From JBBIQS01 sp037442205 (lineage in GTDB: Bacteria; Myxococcota; Myxococcia; Myxococcales; UBA5297), in assembly GCA_037442205.1 (NCBI GenBank), contig JBBIQS010000040.1:1-64000 (forward strand): a stretch of DNA of 64,000 bases, given 5' to 3'. Below are positions 26,516 to 35,391 of the stretch, piece after piece. The translations under genes and the position numbers were made by a program. Position 1 is the stretch's first letter. Each line of letters starts with the position of its first letter. A model generated the notes under the pieces. The model was not told the DNA's origin. It did not search any database and worked only from the letters and a program-made list of their open reading frames with translations.

Positions 26516-28645
26516 TCACTGCCGGCCCGCCTGCGACCCGCCGGTGAGAACCTCTTCGATGATCGCCCCCACGTCCAGCACCAGCACCGTGCGCCGGTTG
26601 CCGAGGTCGGTGGCCCCGGCGATTCCCTTGACCGCCGCCAGCGCCTTGCCCAACGGCTTGATCACCACGTCCTGCTGCCCCACCAGCTCCTCCACCGCGA
26701 TGCCCAACCGCTCCTCGGCCAGCCCGACCACCACCACGTAGCTCGTCCCATCCGCCGGCTGGCCGGAGAGCTGGAACAGCCGCGACAGCCGCACCAGCGG
26801 CAGCGTGGTCCCGCGCACGTCCACCACCTCGCGCGCTTCGATGGTCCGCACCTGCCCGGCGTCGACCTGGATGATCTCCAGCACCGAGTTGAGCGGCAGC
26901 GCGTAGACCCGCCCCACCGTCCCCACCACCAGCGCGCGGATGATGGCCAGCGTCACCGGCAAGGTGATGGCGAAGCGGGTCCCTTCCCCCGGCGCGCTGT
27001 GGACGTCGATGATCCCCGAGAGGTTGGCGATGTTGGTCTTGACCACGTCCAGCCCGACGCCTCGGCCGGAGAGCTGGCTGACCTTCTTGGCGGTGGAGAA
27101 CCCGGGCAGGAAGATGAAGTTGAGCACGTCGCGCCGCGACAGGTCGTTGGCGGCCGCGGCGCTGGTCAGCCCCTTGGCCACCGCCGCCGCCCGGACCGCC
27201 GCCTCGTCGATGCCGGCGCCGTCGTCGCCGACCTCGATCACCACGTGGTTGCCCTTCTGCCGGGCGGCGAGGCTGATCGTCCCGCGCCGCGGCTTGCCCC
27301 GGCCGGCCCGCGCCTCCGGAGTCTCGATGCCGTGGTCGATGGCGTTGCGGATGATGTGCATCAGCGGGTCGGACAGGTCCTCGATGATCAGCTTGTCGAG
27401 CTCGACGTCGCCGCCGCTGATGCGGAAGTCGATCTCCTTGCCGGCCTCGCGGGCGATCTTGCGCACCAGCCGCGCCAGCTTGTCGAAGACCTGCTCCAGC
27501 GGGACCATCCGCACTTCCAGGATGCCCTTCTGCAGCTCGTCGAGCCGGCGCTCCAGCGAGCGCGCCTCCAGGCCCAGCTGGGCACCGGCCTCCGTCGGGT
27601 CGGCCAGCGCCCCGGAGCGCAGCGCCTCGGTCAACTTCTGAAGATGGGTCTTCACCAGCACCAGCTCGCCCACCGTGTTCATCAGCCGATCGAGCTTGCG
27701 GATGTCGACGCGCACCGTCTGAGTGACGCTGCGCAGGCTGGCCTCGGGCTCGGGCGCCCCAGCGGCATCGCGCCGGCGTTCGACCGCGGACTCCGCAGCC
27801 GAGGGTGCGGCGGGCGGGGCGGCGGGAGCTGAGGCTGCCCGCGCCGCCGGCGGCGCTGCGGGCGCAGGCTGGGATGCGGACGGGGGCTGTGCCGCCCGCA
27901 GCGACAGCACCCTGGCCGATAGCCCGGCGACCGCCGATTCGATCTCCGCCACCGAGCGCGAAGTCCCGTAGAGCAGGTCGAACCCGATGCCCCCGGCGCC
28001 GGGGTCGGCCGACGGCAGCGTGCTGACCACCTCGCCCAGCGCCTTGAGGCGGGCGTTCAGCTCGGCCAGCCCCTTGTCGAAGTCGGCGAGGTCGAACGCG
28101 GCCCGCACCTTCAGCAGCGCCACGCCCTTCCTCAAATTTTCCCGCAGCCGGTGCTCCTCGTACTCGGTGAGCACGTTGCGCACCGCGGGCTCGAGGCCAG
28201 CCTCGTCGAGCGGGTCGGCGCGCTTGGCCTCCGGCCCTCCCTGGCGCCGGCGCTGGATGCGCTCGTTGAGCGAGGCGGCGAGCCCGCCAGAGGCCCCTTC
28301 GTCGGCAACTCCCTCGCCGAGCTCGGCAATCATCCGCTGGAAGCCCTCGACCGCCTCGAGCAGCAGGTCGAGCAGCCCCTCGTCGAACTGCACCCGGCCC
28401 ATGCGCAGATCGTCGAGCAGGTCCTCGGCGGCGTGGGCCAGCGCCGACAGGTGCGTGGCCCCGAACATCGCCCCGCTGCCCTTGAGCGTGTGGGCGGCGC
28501 GGAAGATGCGGTTCACCAGGTCGGGGTCGGGCTCGCCGGCGCGCGCCTCGCCCAGCGCCAGCAGGTCCCGCGAGAGGCTGTCGATGGTCTCTTGAGCCTC
28601 CGAGAGGAACTCGGACAGCGCCTTGGAGGTCTTGGCCGTGGGCAT
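26516..28645 (-). CDS. cheA: Chemotaxis histidine kinase CheA
   Basis: 709 aa. HPt domain with the phospho-accepting His52 in AAHTLKGSGAM; a helical linker; a Pro/Ala-rich segment (about 245-300) in place of a clear P2; dimerisation helices (RKLDRLMNTVGELVLVKTHL near 310-335); HATPase with N box HIIRNAIDHGIE, G1 VGDDGAGID and G2 GRGVGLDVVKTNI; and the C-terminal CheW-like regulatory domain (IRALVVGTVGRVYALPLN). All kinase motifs are intact. No fused receiver domain, unlike FrzE-type kinases. 25 nt downstream of cheY. Confidence 0.95.
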   Translation of the reverse strand: MPTAKTSKALSEFLSEAQETIDSLSRDLLALGEARAGEPDPDLVNRIFRAAHTLKGSGAMFGATHLSALAHAAEDLLDDLRMGRVQFDEGLLDLLLEAVEGFQRMIAELGEGVADEGASGGLAASLNERIQRRRQGGPEAKRADPLDEAGLEPAVRNVLTEYEEHRLRENLRKGVALLKVRAAFDLADFDKGLAELNARLKALGEVVSTLPSADPGAGGIGFDLLYGTSRSVAEIESAVAGLSARVLSLRAAQPPSASQPAPAAPPAARAASAPAAPPAAPSAAESAVERRRDAAGAPEPEASLRSVTQTVRVDIRKLDRLMNTVGELVLVKTHLQKLTEALRSGALADPTEAGAQLGLEARSLERRLDELQKGILEVRMVPLEQVFDKLARLVRKIAREAGKEIDFRISGGDVELDKLIIEDLSDPLMHIIRNAIDHGIETPEARAGRGKPRRGTISLAARQKGNHVVIEVGDDGAGIDEAAVRAAAVAKGLTSAAAANDLSRRDVLNFIFLPGFSTAKKVSQLSGRGVGLDVVKTNIANLSGIIDVHSAPGEGTRFAITLPVTLAIIRALVVGTVGRVYALPLNSVLEIIQVDAGQVRTIEAREVVDVRGTTLPLVRLSRLFQLSGQPADGTSYVVVVGLAEERLGIAVEELVGQQDVVIKPLGKALAAVKGIAGATDLGNRRTVLVLDVGAIIEEVLTGGSQAGRQ

Positions 28646-28670
28646 CGGTCGGGGCGTCGGAAGCCGAGGG

Positions 28671-29048
28671 TCAGGGAACCAGGCCCATGTGGCGGCGGAC
28701 CAGGGAGGTGAGCAGGTCCGGCTCGAAGGGCTTGACCAGGTACTCGCAGGCCCCCAGGGCCAGCCCGCGCGTCCGATCGACCTCCGAGGACTCGGTGCTG
28801 ACGATGAACAGCGGGGTGTCGCGGTAGTTGGGGTTCTTCTTGACGAAGTTGATCAGCTCCAGCCCGTTGATGTCGGGCATGTTGATGTCGGTGATGATCA
28901 GGTCGAAGCGGTGGCGCGGCAGGATCTTGAGCGCCTCGAAGCCGCTGGCGGACTCGAACACCGCGAACCCATCCAGCTGCTCGAGCGCCGCGGCGATGAA
29001 CTCGCGGGCGCTCTTCGAATCGTCGACGATGAGGACCTTGTACGCCAA
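28671..29048 (-). CDS. CheY-like response regulator upstream of cheA (TTG start)
   Basis: 125 aa from TTG 29048, chosen because GGAG lies six bases upstream and the protein then begins AYKVLIVDDSKSAREF like a normal receiver domain. An ATG at 29141 adds 31 residues that look like non-coding Ser/Arg/Ala sequence. Phosphorylation site Asp54 in IITDINMPDING, acidic Asp9-Asp10, switch Ser/Thr in FIVSTES, Lys in YLVKPF. First gene of the chemosensory cluster, so it is probably CheA's main phosphate acceptor. Confidence 0.9.
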   Translation of the reverse strand: MAYKVLIVDDSKSAREFIAAALEQLDGFAVFESASGFEALKILPRHRFDLIITDINMPDINGLELINFVKKNPNYRDTPLFIVSTESSEVDRTRGLALGACEYLVKPFEPDLLTSLVRRHMGLVP

Positions 29049-29266
29049 GCGGCACTCCGGCTGTGCCGCCGCCCAGGGGCGGCTGGAAGTCAATGCTAGC
29101 AAAAGGCCGGCGGCGACAGAAGTTCGGCCATCCCCGTCCATGAGCGGGACGCCGAGGGCCGGCCCTGCCGCCTATCTCAGGGGCCTGCGCGGCGAGGCCC
29201 TGCGGGGCTAGAATGGCTCAGGCCGTGGCCGCTCCAAGCGCTTGCCCGGCCCAGGGGCAACCTCCC

Positions 29267-29854
29267 ATGATCGCTCTGCTTTCTCTGGTCCTGCTGGCGG
29301 CTGCGCCCAAGCTGGAGCCGATCGCCCCGCCGCCGAAGATCGACAAGCCCAAGCTCCAGCTCGAGCTGCCCGAGGTCCCCAAGGCCGAAGGGCTCTCCGG
29401 CTCGGCGCGGCAGGAGGAGGCCCAGCCCAAGCAGACCGCCGGCGACCTGCGCAGCGGCGCCGGGGTCCCGGGCCAGGCCAGCGCCCCGGCCAAGCTGGTG
29501 TCGGCGGTCCACGCCCGCGACTTCCGCGCCTCGGCCGAGGGCCACAAGCCGTTGGGGCGCATCGACTCGTTCACCGTCCCCGGGCTGCCGGCGCGGATCG
29601 CCCCCTTCAAGACCTGCCTGCGGCTGCGCTCGCCCAGCCGCGCCCCGGCGATGGTCAAGGCCAGCCTGCGCTCGCCGGCGGGCGAGGAGTTGCTCTCCTC
29701 GCGCGCCGAGGTGAGCTTCTCCTCGAACGAGGAGGTGGAACTGGTGGTCGACTGGGACGGCTTCCAGGCCACCCGCGGTGGCGACTACCACCTGGTGGTG
29801 CTGATCGACGGCGCCCAGGCCGAAGACCTGATGGTGCCGGTCGAGGTCCGCTAG
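29267..29854 (+). CDS. Secreted protein of unknown function
   Basis: 195 aa from ATG 29267, where a hydrophobic signal peptide starts (MIALLSLVLLAAAPK). A Pro/Lys/Glu linker (PPPKIDKPKLQLELPEVPK) precedes a beta-rich domain (residues about 85-195) with strands such as VSAVHARDFRASAEG, FKTCLRLRSPSR, EVSFSSNEEVELVVDW and YHLVVLIDGAQAEDL. One cysteine only. I do not recognise the family; the fold looks like a beta sandwich, possibly a ligand- or protein-binding module. Convergent with the PilZ gene 10 nt away. Confidence 0.7.
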   Translation: MIALLSLVLLAAAPKLEPIAPPPKIDKPKLQLELPEVPKAEGLSGSARQEEAQPKQTAGDLRSGAGVPGQASAPAKLVSAVHARDFRASAEGHKPLGRIDSFTVPGLPARIAPFKTCLRLRSPSRAPAMVKASLRSPAGEELLSSRAEVSFSSNEEVELVVDWDGFQATRGGDYHLVVLIDGAQAEDLMVPVEVR

Positions 29855-29864
29855 CGGCGCCGCA

Positions 29865-30275
29865 TCAGTTGCTGGCCGTGGGCAGGCCGGCCAGCCTGAC
29901 CACGAACTCGCGCAGCAGGCTGCGCTGCTCCTCGCCGATCCCCACGAAGCGCAGCCCCATCCCCGGGGTGGGAACCGGTTCCGAGCCGGCCTCGCGCACC
30001 CACACCACCTCGGCCTCGGCGGTCACCTCGCGGCCGCTGCCGTCGATCACGAAGCGCACCTTGGCCGGCGATCCCAGCCGCAGCGGGGCGAAGGTGCGGA
30101 TGAACACCCCGCCCTCGGAGACGTTCACCAGCCGGGCGTAGAGGGTGATGCCATCGGTCTCGCACCAGCAGCGCGACGCCAGCGGGACCCGGGGATGGCG
30201 GCGGCGGTTGGACTCGGTCAGATCGGCGTCCGGCAAGTGAAACCCCAATTCATCCCCCCGGACGAATGGTGCCAT
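29865..30275 (-). CDS. PilZ-domain protein (predicted c-di-GMP receptor)
   Basis: 136 aa. The cyclic-di-GMP binding signature is present: basic motif NRRRHPRVPL (RxxxR type, residues about 23-32) and NVSEGGVFI (D/NxSxxG type; Asn replaces the first Asp). The beta barrel continues VRFVIDGSGREVTAEAEV and GMGLRFVGI. Single-domain PilZ proteins relay c-di-GMP levels to pili, motility or polysaccharide machines; the Tad locus and chemosensory cluster in this window are candidates only by proximity. A palindrome lies about 45-64 nt upstream of the ATG. Confidence 0.88.
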   Translation of the reverse strand: MAPFVRGDELGFHLPDADLTESNRRRHPRVPLASRCWCETDGITLYARLVNVSEGGVFIRTFAPLRLGSPAKVRFVIDGSGREVTAEAEVVWVREAGSEPVPTPGMGLRFVGIGEEQRSLLREFVVRLAGLPTASN

Positions 30276-30319
30276 GCCACCGGAATAGTGCAGGGCAAAT
30301 GTAAGCGATCAAGCGAGCG

Positions 30320-30339
30320 CTTGGCAAGTCGCTGCCAAG
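30320..30339. promoter_or_regulatory. Perfect inverted repeat upstream of the PilZ gene
   Basis: CTTGGCA (30320-30326) and TGCCAAG (30333-30339) with a 6-nt centre, 45 nt upstream of the PilZ start. Size and symmetry suit a dimeric regulator's operator. It is not followed by a T tract and the stem is short for a terminator. Confidence 0.45.
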
Positions 30340-30481
30340 GGGACCTCGGAGGGGGCCGCGGCGGCCACGTCGAATTTTCGCCAGTGTTCGCAGGCGGATA
30401 GCGCGCCCCGCGCGGCGCCGCCGCCCGCGACCGGGGCCGGCGGGAGCGTGGCGGAAGAGCCGCGGCGGGCGGCGCCGAGAA

Positions 30482-31417
30482 TCAGCTGACCGCGCGCAGC
30501 GAGCCCGGGGAGAGCAGCTCGAACTCGGTGAGCCGGCGGAAGGCCTGGAAGCGCTGGTGGATCTCCGGCTCGGTGACGGTCTTGAGCCGGTCGAGGCTGA
30601 AGCCCTCCACCGCGAACGAGGCCATCACGCTGCCCATCACCAGCGCCCGGCGCAGCGAGCGCTCGCTGACCTCGCCGACGGAGGTCAGGTAGCCCATGAA
30701 GCCGCCGGCGAAGCTGTCCCCGGCGCCGGTGGGGTCGTGGACCTCGGCCAGCGGGAAGGCCGGGGCGGCGAAGGCGCGCTCGCCGTCGAAGAGGATGGCC
30801 CCGTACTCGCCGCGCTTGACCGCCACCAGCCGCGGGCCCATCGCCTGGATCTTGCGCGCCGCCCGCACCACGTTGTGCTCGCCGGCCAGCTCGCGGGCCT
30901 CGGCGTCGTTGACGAACAGCAGGTCCACCCGCGACAGGGTGCGCTTGACCTCGTCCAGCTTGCCGCGGATCCAGAAGTTCATGGTGTCCGCCGCCACCAG
31001 CATGGGCTTGGCGACCTGGTCCAGCACCTTCTGCTGCAGCACCGGGTCGATGTTGCCCAGGAACACGAAGGGGGTGGACTGGAAGCCGGCCGGCAGCTTG
31101 GGGTCGAACTTCTCGAAGACGTTGAGCTGGGTGTCGAGGGTCTGGGCCTCGCCCAGGGTGTGGCCGTAGCGGCCCTTCCAGCGGAAGGTCTTGCCCGGCT
31201 GGCGCACCAGCCCGGAGAGATCGACTCCCCGACCCTGCAGCAGCGCCACGTGGGGCTCGGGGAAGTCCTCGCCCACCACCGCCACCACCCGCACCGGGGC
31301 GAAGTGCGAGGCGGACATGGAGAAGTAGGTCGCCGACCCGCCGAGGATCTCCTCGCGCGCGCCGAAGGGCGTTTCCACTGAATCCAGGGCGACCGAACCG
31401 ACGACCAGCACCGACAT
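30482..31417 (-). CDS. PfkB-family carbohydrate/nucleoside kinase
   Basis: 311 aa, ribokinase fold. N-terminal GGSATYFSMSASHFAP corresponds to the substrate-binding GG motif, NFWIRGKLDEV and VNDAEARELAG are typical mid-domain blocks, and the catalytic signature HDPTGAGDSFAGGF near residue 240 contains the Asp base. ATP-dependent phosphorylation of a sugar or nucleoside. It lies 48 nt after mtnP in the same direction, so the substrate may come from methylthioadenosine or adenosine salvage; that link is inference. Not the MtnK fold. Confidence 0.9.
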   Translation of the reverse strand: MSVLVVGSVALDSVETPFGAREEILGGSATYFSMSASHFAPVRVVAVVGEDFPEPHVALLQGRGVDLSGLVRQPGKTFRWKGRYGHTLGEAQTLDTQLNVFEKFDPKLPAGFQSTPFVFLGNIDPVLQQKVLDQVAKPMLVAADTMNFWIRGKLDEVKRTLSRVDLLFVNDAEARELAGEHNVVRAARKIQAMGPRLVAVKRGEYGAILFDGERAFAAPAFPLAEVHDPTGAGDSFAGGFMGYLTSVGEVSERSLRRALVMGSVMASFAVEGFSLDRLKTVTEPEIHQRFQAFRRLTEFELLSPGSLRAVS

Positions 31418-31465
31418 TTGCTCTCCTCGGGGCCTCGCGCGAAGGCGAATGGGCCCGCCAGCATC

Positions 31466-32386
31466 CTAGCGCGAGCGCGCCTTCTTGTTGCTCTTCGCCC
31501 GGCCCTTCGCCTTCCCGGTCCCCGGGCGGGCGAGCCGGTGGCCGACGAGCAGCTCGAGCTTCTGGTAGGTCTTGGCCGGGACCGCCTCGGGGGCGGTCAT
31601 GATCGCGCTGCGCAGGGCGTTGCCGCACTCGCAGCGCCGGCCCCCCTTCTCCAGCCGCCTGGCCGCCTGGCGGATGATCTCCCGGGCGGTGTCGACGTTC
31701 TTGGCCATCACCGCCAGCACCGCCTCGACGGTGACGTCCTCCTCGGCGTGGTGCCAGCAGTCGTAGTCGGTGGAGAGGGCCACGGTGGCGTAGCAGAGCT
31801 CGGCCTCGCGGGCCAGCCGGGCCTCGGGCAGGTTGGTCATGCCGATCACGTCCACGCCCCAGCTGCGATAGAGGCGGCTCTCGGCGCGGGTGGAGAACTG
31901 CGGCCCCTCGATGCACAGGTAGGTCCCGCCGCGGTGGACCTTGGCCCGGGCGGCGGCGGCGCTGTCGTAGAGCACCGAGGCCAGCTCCAGGCACACCGGG
32001 TCGGCCATCTGCACGTGGCCGACGATGCCCTCGCCGAAGAAGGTCTGCGGCCGCTGCCGGGTGCGATCGATCAGCTGATCGATGATCACCATGTGGCCCG
32101 GGGCGATCTCCTCGCGCATAGAGCCCACGGCGCTGAAGGAGATGATCCGCTGGCAGCCCAGCTTCTTGAAGCCCCAGATGTTGGCGCGGGAGTTGATCTC
32201 GGTGGGCGAGAAGCGGTGGCCGCGGCCGTGCCGGGGCAGGAAGGCCAGCTGCACCGCGCCCAGCTCGCCGACGATGTAGGCGTCGGACGGGTCGCCGAAT
32301 GGGGTCTTGAGCTTGACCTCGCGAACGCGGGTCAGCCCGGGCAGGTCGTACAGTCCGCTGCCGCCGATCACGCCGATGGTCTGCAT
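31466..32386 (-). CDS. mtnP: S-methyl-5'-thioadenosine phosphorylase
   Basis: 306 aa from ATG 32386 (MQTIGVIGGSGLYDLPG), matching the family N-terminus; an ATG 42 nt upstream adds unrelated residues. Conserved blocks: FLPRHGRGHRFSPTEIN, FSAVGSMREEIAPG, CIEGPQFSTRAESR, GMTNLPEARLAREAELCY, TDYDCWH. The enzyme cleaves methylthioadenosine with phosphate to adenine and methylthioribose 1-phosphate. The last ~25 residues are Lys/Arg-rich (GKAKGRAKSNKKARSR), an unusual basic tail. It leads into the PfkB kinase gene. Confidence 0.93.
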   Translation of the reverse strand: MQTIGVIGGSGLYDLPGLTRVREVKLKTPFGDPSDAYIVGELGAVQLAFLPRHGRGHRFSPTEINSRANIWGFKKLGCQRIISFSAVGSMREEIAPGHMVIIDQLIDRTRQRPQTFFGEGIVGHVQMADPVCLELASVLYDSAAAARAKVHRGGTYLCIEGPQFSTRAESRLYRSWGVDVIGMTNLPEARLAREAELCYATVALSTDYDCWHHAEEDVTVEAVLAVMAKNVDTAREIIRQAARRLEKGGRRCECGNALRSAIMTAPEAVPAKTYQKLELLVGHRLARPGTGKAKGRAKSNKKARSR

Positions 32387-32491
32387 GGATTGCGGATCCC
32401 CGTGCAAGAGGGAGCGGACTTCTAGCATCCGGCCCGCGGGGTGTAAACGTCAGGTAGCAGGCAATGCGGGTTGCTAAACGGGTGCAGGGTG

Positions 32492-32517
32492 AGCGGCCAA
32501 GGGCGCCGTTGGCCGCT
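32492..32517. terminator. Hairpin upstream of mtnP, downstream of the lipoprotein operon
   Basis: Perfect 9-bp stem AGCGGCCAA / TTGGCCGCT (32492-32500 with 32509-32517), 8-nt loop. The T-rich side (GATTTT) is on the plus strand, while both neighbouring genes are on the minus strand, so its role is unclear. Confidence 0.35.
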
Positions 32518-32640
32518 GGGCGATTTTCAGGGACGTGGCCCGCCGCAGGCCATCGGATCTGGCGCCCAGCCGGCGGCAGAGCGAGGTTGCGGCCGGGGGC
32601 AGAGGCGTGCGGCTTCCAATCGACGCCGCGTTCGCCGACC

Positions 32641-35391
32641 TCAAGGTCCCGAGTACCGGTACAAGCCGCGGGTGGTGCCCAGGTACTTGGCGCCCTGCAT
32701 CACCCCGACCGCGCGCAGAGTGCCCCCGGCGAAGAGCTCGGCCTTGGTGAAATGGGTGGCCACGTCCAGGCCGACGTCGTAGCGAATCAGGCCGGCAGGA
32801 GTGCCCGCCCAGACGATGGAACGGCTGGTGCCGTACAGGGCCCGCGTCTCCAGGGCAATCGCGCTGGTGCGCTCTTCGGGGAAGTTCCAGGGCGCCTCGC
32901 GCAGGTTCGGCCCGGCCTCCCCGAGGGCGGAGAACCCGCGCTCGGTCCCCACGTAGAGCTTGGCCTCCGGGCTGATGGCCAGCGCGGTGGCGCGGTTGTC
33001 GCGGATCTCGGGCGCCAGGTGCACCAACTCGGTGATGGAGGCCGTGCGCAGGTCGAAGGCTCCGCTGAACTGCAGCACCAGCTCCGCCACGCCGGAGTCG
33101 GTGCCGGCCCAGACGCGCACCAGCCCGGCCAACGCCGGGGCGATGGCCACCGCGCGCACTTTGAGCCCGATCAGCGCGGTTCGCCCTTCGAGCCCATTGC
33201 CGCCCAGCGACGGGTCGGCAGCGCTGGTGAGCAGCAGGCCGCTGGATGTGCCCAGGGCCGCGAGGTCCGGATCCTCGCTGGCGGCCACCGCCACCACGTC
33301 CGCATCTCCAAGCGGCCCGCCCGAGAAAGCAGTGCACCCTGTCGCCTCGCAGCGCTCGACTCCGCCGCCCTGGGTCCCCACCAGGACCGCGCCTCCGACC
33401 TCGGCCGTGCTCAGCCCCACCTGGGAAAGCGCCAGCGGCGCCTGCATTCCCGCTGGCTCGAGATAGCGGTAGAGCAGCGGCTGAGCGCCATCCACGAAGG
33501 CGATCTCGTCGCTGGAGTTCGAGGCCAGCGACAGCACCGGAACGCTCGCCACGTGCTCGATCGGCAAGTCCCCGCTCGGACCGAGGATGTCCACCTGCGC
33601 GGCGGCCCTGGCCGACTGCCCGGAGACGTTCATCGCGGAGAAGACCAAGGTGTGCCGCCCGGCCAACGGCGCCGGCAGGACCGAGGCCTCTGAGCTGCCA
33701 AAGACGCCGCCAAGGCTGTCACTCCAGGTCCTGCTGATCAGCCCCAGCGGATCGGTCGCCAGTCCGGTCGCCAGGAGATCCAGCCCCTCGGAACACGGCG
33801 AGCCCAGGCAATCGCTGCTGCCCTGGGTCGCCGAGAGGATGGCGACGCTGGGTGGGGCACCGATCCTCACCACCACCGAGGCCGAGCAGCTCTCGCCCCA
33901 GGGATCGGTGACGGTGAGGGTCACCGTCTGCTCTCCGGCGCTCACCAGGCGATCGGTTGTCGTCGAGGCCCCCTCCCCCAGGTCGCCGTCGACGCTGCCC
34001 AGCCAGCGGTAGCGCAGCGTGGCGGCAGGGTCTTCGGCGTCGACCGCGCTCCCGCGCAGAGCCAGCCTCGCCCCCTTGGCCACGATGGCCGAGGGCAGCG
34101 GCGCCAGGATGGTGCAGCCGCTGGGCGGGGTGTCGACGAACACGCGGATGGCGCGGCGGGCGCAGCCCACCAGGTTCGCGTCCACGGGATCGGTCGCGCA
34201 GGCGCTCAGGGTCTGGGCACCGGAAGTGCTGAAGGTCGCGCTCACCGACGAGCCGATGCCCAGCGGCGCCGCCTCACCCGAGCTCGACCATCGGGGCGAC
34301 AAGGCCACGTTGCCGTCGGGGTCGAAGCAGGCCCCGCGCAGCACCGTGGGAGCCCCCTTCTGCACCAGCGCCCCGTCGCTCTTCGGCTCGATGATCGCGC
34401 ACTGAGGCGGCAGATTGGCCACCTGGTGGATGCGCACCTGGTCGCTGGCCACCGAGCCCCGAGGGTCGACTGCCCGGGCAGTCACGGTGTAGTCCCCGGT
34501 CGCGCCGAAGGTGTGCTCGAGCGATGGGCCCGTCCCGAGGTCCTGCCCGCCCGGATCGAGGATCCAGTGGATGCTGCTGTTGAGGTTACCGGGGCCACCG
34601 GGGACGTTGGCATCCTGAGCGGTGGCGCGAAAGCGCACCGTCGTTGAGAACGGCGGAGCGGCGCCCCGCTTGACGTAGACGTCCTCGGTGAGCGGCTCGA
34701 GGATCTGCACCGTCGGCGCGCGACTGGAGCGCACGGTGATCGCCCGGCGGGCGACGGCGCTCTGGCCGCTGGACGGATCGCGCGCGACGCAGCGCACCTC
34801 GTCAGCGCCGGCGACGGCGAGGGCCGCGCGCAGCTCGGCCCCGCTGCCCAGCGGCCCGGAGAGCTGCGATTCCCAGCGGATGGCGCTGTCGGCCAGCTGG
34901 CTGCCGTCGGCGGAGAAAGCCCGGCAGGAGAAGTCGATCATCTCTCCCAGGTCCACCTCGGTGCCCAGTTCGGGCGAGAGGATCGACACCTCCGGCGCTC
35001 CGGCGGCGATCACCGTCAGCGAGATCGAGGCGCTGGCGAGCTTTCCTCCGGAGTCGGCCACGGTCACGGTCAGGGTGTCGGAACCCGGCTGGCTGAGCAC
35101 AACCTGCGCCTGGGACCCGGTCGCCAACTGCCCGGAGAGCGCCGACGCCCAGAGCACGGAGGCGCCGTCGAGCGCCCCGTCCTCGGGATCGCTGGCCTCG
35201 GCCCGAACCCGCAGCTCGCTGCCGGCGCGCACCGCGACCCCGGCCTGGGGCTCGAGCAGCTTCACCGACGGCGGCTGGTTCTCGCCAACCTGCTGGGGTG
35301 GGCGGCAGCCGCTCGCCAGGGCCAGCGCCGCGGCGATGGCTGAGAGGAACGGCAGCGGCAGAGAGCCGCGGGTGCCCGTGCGCTCGCTCAA
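32641..35391 (-). CDS. Large lipoprotein: six PKD/Ig-like modules and a C-terminal propeller-like region
   Basis: 916 aa. TTG start at 35391 overlapping the upstream stop (TTGA), followed by a lipoprotein signal with lipobox ASGC (Cys29). Six Ig/PKD-like modules open with PPSVKLLEP, APEVSILSP, APTVQILEP, PPQCAIIEP, PSGCTILAP and PPSVAILSA, each with D-x-G/ExG turns such as EASDPEDGALDG. The last ~330 residues repeat VLVGTQGGGVE, ALGTSSGLLLT, VWAGTDSGVAEL, YVGTERGFSAL, VWAGTPAGLIRY and YLGTTRGLYRY, the two-component-propeller type of beta-propeller blade. Probably an outer-membrane surface protein that binds something rather than an enzyme. Last gene of the ECF sigma/caspase operon. Confidence 0.85.
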   Translation of the reverse strand: MSERTGTRGSLPLPFLSAIAAALALASGCRPPQQVGENQPPSVKLLEPQAGVAVRAGSELRVRAEASDPEDGALDGASVLWASALSGQLATGSQAQVVLSQPGSDTLTVTVADSGGKLASASISLTVIAAGAPEVSILSPELGTEVDLGEMIDFSCRAFSADGSQLADSAIRWESQLSGPLGSGAELRAALAVAGADEVRCVARDPSSGQSAVARRAITVRSSRAPTVQILEPLTEDVYVKRGAAPPFSTTVRFRATAQDANVPGGPGNLNSSIHWILDPGGQDLGTGPSLEHTFGATGDYTVTARAVDPRGSVASDQVRIHQVANLPPQCAIIEPKSDGALVQKGAPTVLRGACFDPDGNVALSPRWSSSGEAAPLGIGSSVSATFSTSGAQTLSACATDPVDANLVGCARRAIRVFVDTPPSGCTILAPLPSAIVAKGARLALRGSAVDAEDPAATLRYRWLGSVDGDLGEGASTTTDRLVSAGEQTVTLTVTDPWGESCSASVVVRIGAPPSVAILSATQGSSDCLGSPCSEGLDLLATGLATDPLGLISRTWSDSLGGVFGSSEASVLPAPLAGRHTLVFSAMNVSGQSARAAAQVDILGPSGDLPIEHVASVPVLSLASNSSDEIAFVDGAQPLLYRYLEPAGMQAPLALSQVGLSTAEVGGAVLVGTQGGGVERCEATGCTAFSGGPLGDADVVAVAASEDPDLAALGTSSGLLLTSAADPSLGGNGLEGRTALIGLKVRAVAIAPALAGLVRVWAGTDSGVAELVLQFSGAFDLRTASITELVHLAPEIRDNRATALAISPEAKLYVGTERGFSALGEAGPNLREAPWNFPEERTSAIALETRALYGTSRSIVWAGTPAGLIRYDVGLDVATHFTKAELFAGGTLRAVGVMQGAKYLGTTRGLYRYSGP

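Noticed and set aside
24138..27832. Long plus-strand frames across the HEAT, cheW and cheA region
   Set aside because: Antisense to well-supported chemosensory genes; they have the low-complexity character of mirrored codons.
28671..29141. ATG at 29141 as the start of the CheY upstream of cheA
   Set aside because: It adds 31 residues of non-receiver sequence; TTG 29048 has a well-placed GGAG and gives the normal 125-residue receiver.
30319..30345. Sigma-54 promoter (GG-N10-GC) before the PilZ gene
   Set aside because: GG and GC are separated by 9 nt, not 10, and the sequence is better explained as a perfect inverted repeat.
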